NCBI RefSeq assembly: GCF_009659535.1
Contig: NZ_VJZZ01000006.1
Coordinates: forward strand, 1 to 64,000
DNA length: 64,000 nt
Source of the DNA: Aggregicoccus sp. 17bor-14
Lineage (GTDB): Bacteria; Myxococcota; Myxococcia; Myxococcales; Myxococcaceae
Direction of reading: 5' to 3'
Shown here one piece after another: positions 8,440 to 15,238 of the stretch (positions are counted from its first letter, which is position 1; each line of letters begins with the position of its first letter). The position numbers and the translations under genes are program-made. The notes beneath the pieces are model-generated. The model made no database searches. It was not told the DNA's origin and saw only the letters and a program-made list of their open reading frames with translations.

Positions 8440-8765
8440 GGCCGCGGAGTCGCGCACTCCTGTTCTGAGATGTCGGGGGCTTTGCGGTAGGACTTACAGG
8501 CCTCGAGGCGAGAATGGTGCTTCTCCGCGAGCGCGCCTGCCCCCGCCGAACCCGCACGCGCGTGCACTTCGGCGAAGAAGGTGCGGGACCAGCGACCCGT
8601 CTCGCCGCTCCTGCGGAAGTGGTCCCTCCCCCGAGCCTCCCCGGAGCGCCGCGCAGGCCGACGCCCGCGCGCGCTGGCCACTTACGAGAGGAACCCGTCC
8701 CGTCCGTTTCCCTTCCGAGCGCTGTCGACGTGCTCGCCCCGAAGCGACGCGTGACGGACCGCGCC

Positions 8766-9356
8766 TCAGTTGAAGGTCGCGGAGAACAGCAGGAGGAAGC
8801 TCCCTGCGTTCCAGTCCTTCGTGTCGTTGTCGCCCTTCACGTGCGTGCCGGCGAGCTCGGCGCCGATGCCCAGGCCCCACTGGTCGCCCACCCACCACTC
8901 CTTGCCGATGCCCAGGTGCAGGCCGCCGCCGTTGCCGGGGTCACCGAGCTTGTCCCCGTTCTGGGTGAGGCTGAGGCTCGTCGCCGAGATGGCACCCGAG
9001 ATGTAGAGGTTCACCGGCATGAAGTAGTAGGTGACGCCGATGCCCACGGCGCCGAAGTTGCCGTTGAGGTCGTTGTTCGTCTCGAAGGTGATGCCGCCGA
9101 TCTTCACGTCGGGGTCCGGCGTGCCGGTGCCGAACAGCTTGCCGTAGAGGATGAAGTTGCGCGTGAGGGCGCCGCCGATCTCCACGTTGAGCCCGCCCGA
9201 GCCGCCCTTGAGGGTGATGTCGTCGTTGCTGGCGCTCGTGCCGCCGAAGCCCCCCTGCAGGCGCAGGTAGAAGCCGTCGTGGGTGTGAGGGGCTCCGGAG
9301 GCCTGGGCCGCACCGGCGGCGAGCAGCAGGGAGGCGAGCAGGAGGGGACGGGTCAT
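8766..9356 (-). CDS. Outer-membrane beta-barrel-like secreted protein
   Basis: The 196-residue product has a signal peptide (LLLASLLLAAGAAQA) and alternating aromatic/small-residue strands typical of an 8-strand barrel (GFYLRLQGGFG, GVTYYFMPVNLYISGAIS). It ends FSATFN, with the terminal hydrophobic-aromatic pattern used for outer-membrane insertion. Glycine-rich turns are frequent. No specific function can be read. The ATG at 9356 follows GGAG at good spacing; an upstream ATG in the same frame lacks a signal peptide. The gene is divergent from the CHRD lipoprotein. Confidence 0.78.
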   Translation of the reverse strand: MTRPLLLASLLLAAGAAQASGAPHTHDGFYLRLQGGFGGTSASNDDITLKGGSGGLNVEIGGALTRNFILYGKLFGTGTPDPDVKIGGITFETNNDLNGNFGAVGIGVTYYFMPVNLYISGAISATSLSLTQNGDKLGDPGNGGGLHLGIGKEWWVGDQWGLGIGAELAGTHVKGDNDTKDWNAGSFLLLFSATFN

Positions 9357-9523
9357 GGTGGGCTCCGGCCTCTCCATAGGCCGGGCGCGGACGGAGGACA
9401 ACCTCTCTGCGCTGTCTGCTTCCTCTCCGTGCCCTCACCCTTCCAGACAGTCGCTGCGCCCCTCCCGCCGCCGCAGCTTCCCATGGGGAAGGTGTGCGGC
9501 GCACACCTCGAGGAGGAGGCGTG

Positions 9524-9949
9524 ATGGGACGGCGGGCAGTGGCAGCGGTACTGGGGATGCTCGCGCTCGCGGGCTGTGACAACGCGAACGAGCTGAAGGC
9601 GAGCATGACGGGCCCGCAGGAGCGGCCCACGCCCGTGGTCAGCGGCGGCACCGGCGAGGCGAAGGCCAACGTGAAGGGCAACACGGTCGTGGTGGCGGGC
9701 GTGTTCGACAACCTGACGAGCACCGCCATCGCCGCCCACATCCACGGGCCCGCGGACAAGGACACCGCGGCGCCGGTGCTCTGCGGGCTCACCGTCACGG
9801 CGTCGAGCGCCAACGGGACCAGCGGCACCATCGGCGGGACCTGCGACTTCAGCGACGCGCAGATCGAGCAGCTGAAGGACGGTCAGACGTACATCAACGT
9901 GCACACGCAGAACTATCCAGACGGGGAGATCCGCGGTCAGCTCGAGTGA
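9524..9949 (+). CDS. CHRD-domain lipoprotein
   Basis: The 141-residue product has a lipobox (LALAGCDN) followed by one CHRD domain: LKASMTGPQE at the start, AAHIHGPADKD in the middle and the signature end YINVHTQNYPDGEIRGQLE. CHRD domains were first noted in chordin. In bacteria they occur in exported proteins of unknown role. ATG at 9524 follows AGGAGGAGG at ideal spacing. Confidence 0.85.
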   Translation: MGRRAVAAVLGMLALAGCDNANELKASMTGPQERPTPVVSGGTGEAKANVKGNTVVVAGVFDNLTSTAIAAHIHGPADKDTAAPVLCGLTVTASSANGTSGTIGGTCDFSDAQIEQLKDGQTYINVHTQNYPDGEIRGQLE

Positions 9950-9988
9950 GCACGCGCGCGGACGCAGCCCGCGCACAGGGAGCTGACG

Positions 9989-10930
9989 GTGAAGGTCGCC
10001 ATTCTCGATGACTACCAGGGCGTCGCGCTCGGGCTCGCCGACTGGGAGAGCCTCGGCGCACAGGTGGAGGTCTTCCGCGCGCCCCTGCCCGAGGCCGGGC
10101 GCGCCGAGCGCCTGCGCCCCTTCGACGTGCTGGTGGCGATGCGCGAGCGCACGCCCTTTCCCGCGGCGCTGCTCGCTCAACTGCCGCACCTGCGCCTGCT
10201 CGTCACCACCGGCATGCGCAACGCCTCCATCGACGTGGCGGCCGCCCGCGCGCAGGGCATCACCGTGTGCGGCACGCGCGCAGTGGGCGCACCGGCCGCC
10301 GAGCTCACCTGGGGCCTCCTGCTCGCGCTGCTCAAGCGCATCCCCACCGAGGACCGCGCGCTGCGTGAGGGCGCGTGGCAGCTCGGGCTCACGCAGGGGC
10401 TCGAGGGCAAGCGCCTGGGCGTGGTGGGGCTGGGCAAGCTGGGCACGCAGGTGGCGCGCGTGGGACTCGCCTTCGGCATGGACGTGGTGGCCTGGAGCCC
10501 GAACCTCACGGACGCCCGCGCCGCGGTGGCCGGGGTGCGGCGCGTGGACAAGGACGCGCTCTTCGCCACGGCGGACGTGGTGACGCTGCACCTCGTCCTC
10601 TCCGAGCGTACCCGCGGCGTGGTGGGCGCAGCCGAGCTCGCGCGGATGAAGCCCTCGGCCTTCCTCGTGAACACCGCACGTGCGGGCCTCGTGGACGAGC
10701 CCGCGCTCGTGTCGGCGCTGCAGCAGGGCCGGCTCGCCGGCGCGGGGCTGGACGTCTTCTCCGTGGAGCCGCTGCCGCCGGAGCACCCGCTGCGTGCTGC
10801 GCCCCACACGGTGCTCACCCCGCACCTCGGCTACGTCACGCAGGAGAACTACGTCGTGTACTACCGCGACGCGCTCGAGGACATCCGCGCCTGGGCCGCG
10901 GGCACGCCGGTGCGCGTGCTCGAGGCCTAG
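9989..10930 (+). CDS. NAD-dependent D-2-hydroxyacid dehydrogenase
   Basis: The 313-residue product matches the D-isomer-specific 2-hydroxyacid dehydrogenase family, which interconverts 2-oxoacids and D-2-hydroxyacids. The Rossmann motif GLGKLG sits at residues 147-152. The catalytic Arg is in NTARAGLVDE, the Glu in SVEPLPPEHP and the His in TPHLGYVT. The short N-terminal substrate domain begins MKVAILDDYQ. The start is GTG at 9989. Substrate cannot be read; phosphoglycerate- or glyoxylate-reductase-like roles are possible. It is convergent with the ammonium transporter, only 6 bp away. Confidence 0.9.
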   Translation: MKVAILDDYQGVALGLADWESLGAQVEVFRAPLPEAGRAERLRPFDVLVAMRERTPFPAALLAQLPHLRLLVTTGMRNASIDVAAARAQGITVCGTRAVGAPAAELTWGLLLALLKRIPTEDRALREGAWQLGLTQGLEGKRLGVVGLGKLGTQVARVGLAFGMDVVAWSPNLTDARAAVAGVRRVDKDALFATADVVTLHLVLSERTRGVVGAAELARMKPSAFLVNTARAGLVDEPALVSALQQGRLAGAGLDVFSVEPLPPEHPLRAAPHTVLTPHLGYVTQENYVVYYRDALEDIRAWAAGTPVRVLEA

Positions 10931-10936
10931 CGCCTC

Positions 10937-12319
10937 TCACGCGAGCGAGGGCAGGGGGCCCACTGCATCGTTCGAAGGACGCACGCTCGCAGCCACCGCG
11001 TCGGGGAGCAGCGGCTGTGCAGACACCTCGCTCGCGGTCTCTCCGTGCTGGCTCAGGTCCAGCCCCTGCAGTTCCTCCTCGCGCGTCACGCGCAGGGGCA
11101 CCAGCAGGTCCACGAGCTTGTAGAGGAGGAAGGAGCCGCCGAGGCAGAAGGCCGAGACGAGCAGCAGCGCCGCGAGGTGCACGAGGAAGGTGTGCGGGTG
11201 GCCGGAGAGCAGCCCCACGTCCTTGGCCAGCACGCCGGTGAGCAGCATCCCCACCACGCCGCCCAGCCCGTGGCAGGGGAACACGTCCAGCGTGTCGTCG
11301 ATGCCGGTGCGGCTCTTCAGGTGCACCGCCACGTGGCTCACGAGGCTCGCCACCAGCCCCACGACGAGGCTCTGCCCCACGCTCACGAAGCCTGCGGCCG
11401 GGGTGATGGCGACGAGCCCCACCACCGCGCCCGTGCACGCGCCCAGCGCGCTCGGCTTGCGCCCGCGCATCCAGTCGTAGGTCATCCACCCGAGCATCGC
11501 CGCCGCCGAGGCCGTGTTGGTGGTGGCGAAGGCGAGCGCCGCCGCGCCGTTGGCCCCCAGCGCCGAGCCCGCGTTGAAGCCGAACCAGCCGAACCAGAGC
11601 ATCCCCGTGCCCAGCAGCACGAAGGGCAGGTTCGTTGGCGCGTGCGCGGCCGGTACTGCGTGGCGCTTGCCCAGCACCAGGGCACCGGCGAGCGCCGCGA
11701 AGCCCGCGCTCATGTGCACCACCGTGCCGCCCGCGAAGTCGAGCACGCCCCAGCGGCGCAGGAAGCCCTCCGGGTGCCAGGTCCAGTGCGCGAGCGGCGC
11801 GTAGATGAAGAGGCTGAAGAGCACCATGAAGAGCAGGTACGCCTTGAAGCGCACCCGCTCGGCGAAGGCGCCGGTGATGAGGGCGGGCGTGATGATCGCG
11901 AACTTCAGCTGGAAGAGCGCGAAGAGCATCAGCGGGATGGTGGGCGCGAGCGCGGGGTGCGTCTCCACGCCCACGCCGCGGAAGAAGAGGAAGGTGCGCG
12001 GGTCGCCGATGAGCCCGAGGCCGCCCACGCTGTCGCCGAAGCTCAAGCTGAAGCCCACCACCACCCAGAGCACGCTCACCACCGCCATCGCGATGAAGCT
12101 CTGCAGCAGCGTGGACACCACGTTCTTGTGCCGAACCATGCCCGCGTAGAAGAAGGACAGTCCGGGCGTCATCAGCAGCACCAGCGCCGTCGCCGTGAGC
12201 ATCCAGGCCGTGTCCGCCCCGCTCAGCGGGCCCCCCACCTGCGCCTGCTGCACCTCGGGCACACTGAGCCCCAGCACCCCCACCGCCGCCAGCGCGGCCC
12301 CCACCAGCGTCTTGCGCAT
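10937..12319 (-). CDS. amt: Ammonium transporter (Amt/MEP/Rh family)
   Basis: The 460-residue polytopic membrane protein has about eleven transmembrane helices after a cleavable or first helix. Family landmarks are present: SFFYAGMVRHKNV near the N-terminus, the two pore histidines in VVHMSAGFAALAGAL and PCHGLGGVVGMLLTG, and the cytoplasmic tail GLDLSQHGE that normally contacts the PII protein GlnK. It conducts ammonium/ammonia into the cell. No glnK lies beside it, which is unusual since amt and glnK are often paired. The start codon ATG follows a GGAGGG block. Confidence 0.95.
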   Translation of the reverse strand: MRKTLVGAALAAVGVLGLSVPEVQQAQVGGPLSGADTAWMLTATALVLLMTPGLSFFYAGMVRHKNVVSTLLQSFIAMAVVSVLWVVVGFSLSFGDSVGGLGLIGDPRTFLFFRGVGVETHPALAPTIPLMLFALFQLKFAIITPALITGAFAERVRFKAYLLFMVLFSLFIYAPLAHWTWHPEGFLRRWGVLDFAGGTVVHMSAGFAALAGALVLGKRHAVPAAHAPTNLPFVLLGTGMLWFGWFGFNAGSALGANGAAALAFATTNTASAAAMLGWMTYDWMRGRKPSALGACTGAVVGLVAITPAAGFVSVGQSLVVGLVASLVSHVAVHLKSRTGIDDTLDVFPCHGLGGVVGMLLTGVLAKDVGLLSGHPHTFLVHLAALLLVSAFCLGGSFLLYKLVDLLVPLRVTREEELQGLDLSQHGETASEVSAQPLLPDAVAASVRPSNDAVGPLPSLA

Positions 12320-12541
12320 CCTGGCCCTCCCGAGAAGACGACAAGGCCAGATTCCGCATGGGCTGAGACAAAATCAAGCTTGCGAAGGCTTATTCATCGA
12401 CAATCCACGACAGTCCGCTGGTTTCTAATGCGTCGCGTTGCAGCGCTGACGAGCCCCCGAAGCGCTCTCCATTTCCCTTGTGCGCGGGTTTCGCATGAAA
12501 TGTCGCCCGCTTCGGGCCGGACGCATCGCCAGGAGTCATCC

Positions 12542-12949
12542 ATGTCCAGCCTTGCCCTCGTGTCGCTGCTGTCGCTGCTCGCCCAGACCCCCACATCCTC
12601 GGCGTCTGAGCCCGAGCCCGAGCGAGAGGTGCACTTCGAGGCGCTCGTCTCGCTGCTCGCCGCCGGCGGAGCGGTCGAGTTTCCCCTGGGCCTGAAGGAC
12701 GGGGTGGTGCTCGAGACGGGGGTGGGCCCGGAGCTGGGCTTCTCGCTCCTGCCCTCGCACACCGGGTCCAGCTACTCCTCCGGCGGCTACACCGGCATCG
12801 GCGCGTCCATGGTGCACGTGTCGCTCGGATGGCGGCACCGCGCGGGGGAGCGCAGCAGCGTGGACCTGGGCGTGCGGGCCATGCAGTTGCTGACGCTCCC
12901 GGGCGGCGAAGCGGTGATGCTCTTCCCCCTCACGTTCGCCTTCTTCTAG
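12542..12949 (+). CDS. Small secreted protein of unknown function
   Basis: The 135-residue product begins with a signal peptide (SSLALVSLLSLLAQTP). It continues as a Gly- and Val-rich, probably beta-stranded body ending LFPLTFAFF, an aromatic terminus like that of small outer-membrane barrels. A serine/tyrosine-rich loop lies mid-protein. I do not recognise the family. ATG at 12542 has a GGAG about 10 bp upstream. It lies 30 bp before the acyl-CoA synthetase on the same strand. Confidence 0.6.
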   Translation: MSSLALVSLLSLLAQTPTSSASEPEPEREVHFEALVSLLAAGGAVEFPLGLKDGVVLETGVGPELGFSLLPSHTGSSYSSGGYTGIGASMVHVSLGWRHRAGERSSVDLGVRAMQLLTLPGGEAVMLFPLTFAFF

Positions 12950-12979
12950 GCCGCGCGCGCTCCTGCTAGAGCAGGGGTC

Positions 12980-14476
12980 ATGGCTCCCTCCTCCGTGCTC
13001 GCGCGCTGGCGCGCCCAGGTCGCCTCCTCCCGCACCGCCGTGCTCGACGCGGCCGGTGAGCACTCCTACGCCGCGCTCGATGCGCGCGCCCGCGCTGTCG
13101 CGGGCGTGCTGCTGCAGGGCCGCGCCACACTCGCGGGAGAGCGCGTGGCGCTGCTCGCGGACCCCGGCGCTCCCTTCGTGGAGGCGCTCTACGGCATCTT
13201 CCTCGCGGGTGGCTGCGCGGTGGTGCTCAGCCCGCTGCACCCGCCGGCCGAGAGCAGCTACTTCTGCGAGGACGCCGAGGTGCGTGCGCTGCTGGTGGGC
13301 GAGAGCCAGCGCGCGAAGGTGCCGCCGCTCGGCGCGGGCGTGCGCGTGCTCGGGCTCGAGGAAGCGCGCGAGGCGCCGCTCGGTGCGGTGGAGACCCAGC
13401 CCACGGACGACGACCCCGCGCTGCAGATCTACACCAGTGGCACCACCGGCAAGCCCAAGGGCGCGGTGCTCACGCACGGCAACCTCGGCGCGCAGCAGGC
13501 GGCGCTGGGCGAGGCGTGGGGGATGCGGCAGGACGACGTGCTGCTGCACTGCCTGCCGCTGCACCACGTGCACGGGCTCTCCATCGCGATGCTGGACGCG
13601 CTGGGCGCAGGGGGCTGCGTGCGCTTCGTCGCCTACGAGGCCGCGCGCGTGTGGGAGACGCTGGGCGCGTGCACGGTCTTCATGGCGGTGCCCACCATCT
13701 ACGCGAAGCTCTTCGCCGCCTACGACGCCGCGGACGAGGCCACCCGCGCGCGCTGGGCCGCTCACGCCGTGCAGCTGCGCCTCGCCACCAGCGGCAGCGC
13801 CGCCCTGCCGGTGGGGCTCGCCTCGCGCTGGCGCGAGCTCACCGGGCACATCCCGCTCGAGCGCTTCGGGATGACGGAGATCGGCGTCGCGCTGAGCAAC
13901 CCGCTGGAGCCCGGGCTCCGTCGAGCGGGCCACGTGGGCTGGCCCCTGCCGGGCGTGGAGGTGCGGGTGGTGGACGAGGGCGGGCAGGAGGCGCAGAGCG
14001 GCGAGCTGTGGGTGCGCGGCCCCAGCGTCTTTCCCGGCTACCACCGGCGCGAGGAGGCCACGCGCGCGGCCTTCGCGGACGCTGCCGGCGTGCGCTGGTT
14101 TCGCACCGGGGACACCGTGCAGCGCGAGCCGGACGGCTGCGTGCGCATCCTCGGGCGCACCAGCGTCGACATCCTCAAGAGCGGTGGCTACAAGCTGAGC
14201 GCGCTGGAGCTCGAGGAGCTCTTGCGCGAGCACCCCGCGGTGGGCGAGGTCGCGGTGGTGGGCGTGCCGGACGACGTGTGGGGCGAGCGCGTGGTGGCCT
14301 GCGTGGTGCCGCGCGCGGGCGCCGAGGCGGCCTGCACCGAGGAGGCGCTGCGCAGCTTCGCGAAGGAGCGCGTGGCGGCGTACAAGGTCCCGAAGCAGGT
14401 GGTGCTGCTGCCGGAGCTGCCGCGCAACGCGATGGGCAAGGTGGTGAAGCCCGAGCTGGTGAAGCGCCTGCGCTGA
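12980..14476 (+). CDS. Adenylate-forming acyl-CoA synthetase, malonyl-CoA synthetase (MatB/ACSF3)-like
   Basis: The 498-residue ANL-superfamily enzyme activates a carboxylate with ATP and joins it to CoA. The P-loop signature YTSGTTGKPKG is at residues 151-161. LPLHHVHGLSIAML, ERFGMTEIGVALSNP and GRTSVDILKSGGYKLSALELEE are close to the versions seen in malonyl-CoA synthetases. The C-terminal catalytic lysine region is LPRNAMGKVVK. The substrate call is inferred from these motifs only; a medium-chain acyl-CoA ligase is the alternative. Product malonyl-CoA would feed fatty-acid or polyketide synthesis. Confidence 0.85.
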   Translation: MAPSSVLARWRAQVASSRTAVLDAAGEHSYAALDARARAVAGVLLQGRATLAGERVALLADPGAPFVEALYGIFLAGGCAVVLSPLHPPAESSYFCEDAEVRALLVGESQRAKVPPLGAGVRVLGLEEAREAPLGAVETQPTDDDPALQIYTSGTTGKPKGAVLTHGNLGAQQAALGEAWGMRQDDVLLHCLPLHHVHGLSIAMLDALGAGGCVRFVAYEAARVWETLGACTVFMAVPTIYAKLFAAYDAADEATRARWAAHAVQLRLATSGSAALPVGLASRWRELTGHIPLERFGMTEIGVALSNPLEPGLRRAGHVGWPLPGVEVRVVDEGGQEAQSGELWVRGPSVFPGYHRREEATRAAFADAAGVRWFRTGDTVQREPDGCVRILGRTSVDILKSGGYKLSALELEELLREHPAVGEVAVVGVPDDVWGERVVACVVPRAGAEAACTEEALRSFAKERVAAYKVPKQVVLLPELPRNAMGKVVKPELVKRLR

Positions 14477-14574
14477 GGCGCCGGTGCGGAGGCGCCGGTG
14501 CTCCCGCGGCTACCCGGCGAGCGGGCATGCGCGCGCCGCGCCCGCGCCCGCGGGCGGGCCTTAGCTTTCTGCGG

Positions 14575-15177
14575 ATGATCCGAACTCAGCACGACGCCCT
14601 GGAGCTGGTGCGCGAGCGGCAGGTGGTGACGGAGGTGCCCACGCACGGGCCCACCTCCCTGGTGGCGGCCGTCATCGGGAGGGTGCCGCAGGGCAGCTGG
14701 CGCGAGCACGCGAAGGGCCGGCTCGTGTACCGCCTCGGCCGCCAGCTGCGCGCCTCGCCCGAGGTGCTCGCGGTGCGGCTGGTCGAGGGCAAGGTGGCCT
14801 TCGTGGACCGCGCGCTGTGGCCCGAGGTGTACCGGGTGGCGATGGAGCCGGAGCGCCGGCGCCGCTCGCTCGAGGGACTCTCGCCGCACGCGCGCGGGCT
14901 GCTCACCCAGGTGGAGCGCGACGGCGTCGTGCGGCTCGCGAAGGAGGAGGGGCCGTGGACCAAGGCGCGCGAGGCGCTCGAGGAGCGGCTGCTCGTGCAC
15001 TTCGCCGAGGCGCAGAACGAGGAGGGAAAGCACGAGGCGGTGCTGCGCGCCTGGCGCAAGTGGGCCAGCGCGCAGCTGAAGCACGAGGCGGGCCGGCTCT
15101 CCTACGACGAGGCGCTCGAGACCCTGCGCGCGGCCTGCGGCGGTGCGCCCGCGGGGCTGGGGCCCTGGGTGTTCTGA
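14575..15177 (+). CDS. Hypothetical protein
   Basis: The 200-residue soluble protein is rich in Arg, Glu and Ala and seems mostly helical in its second half. ATG at 14575 gives MIRTQHDALELVRERQVVTE. An in-frame upstream extension exists but belongs to the shadow of the preceding gene. No signal peptide, membrane segment or motif is recognised. The charged helical C-terminus (about residues 120-175) could form a coiled coil. It follows the acyl-CoA synthetase by about 100 bp on the same strand. Confidence 0.6.
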   Translation: MIRTQHDALELVRERQVVTEVPTHGPTSLVAAVIGRVPQGSWREHAKGRLVYRLGRQLRASPEVLAVRLVEGKVAFVDRALWPEVYRVAMEPERRRRSLEGLSPHARGLLTQVERDGVVRLAKEEGPWTKAREALEERLLVHFAEAQNEEGKHEAVLRAWRKWASAQLKHEAGRLSYDEALETLRAACGGAPAGLGPWVF

Positions 15178-15238
15178 GGCGGGGAGCCCCGGCTCGGGAG
15201 AGGCCGCTGCACGGGCCCCTCCCGAGCGGGATGCCGCA

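Larger units (their letters stand above)
8128..8765. other. 638-base gene-free stretch with several inverted repeats
   Basis: No open frame here looks coding on either strand. The stretch holds a REP-like copy (8176-8203), a long imperfect hairpin (8359-8397), a perfect 16-bp palindrome (8424-8439) and a further GGAGT/ACTCC inverted pair (8446-8460). The density of inverted repeats suggests a structured RNA, a protein-binding region or a decayed element. I cannot decide which. Confidence 0.5.

Noticed and set aside
8018-8773. Overlapping open frames across the 8.1-8.8 kb gap
   Set aside because: They conflict with each other, have no ribosome sites, and encode Arg/Ser/Pro-rich sequence without domains.
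12320-12541. Sigma-54 promoter and PII-linked regulation upstream of amt
   Set aside because: No convincing TGGCAC-N5-TTGC element and no glnK gene were found.
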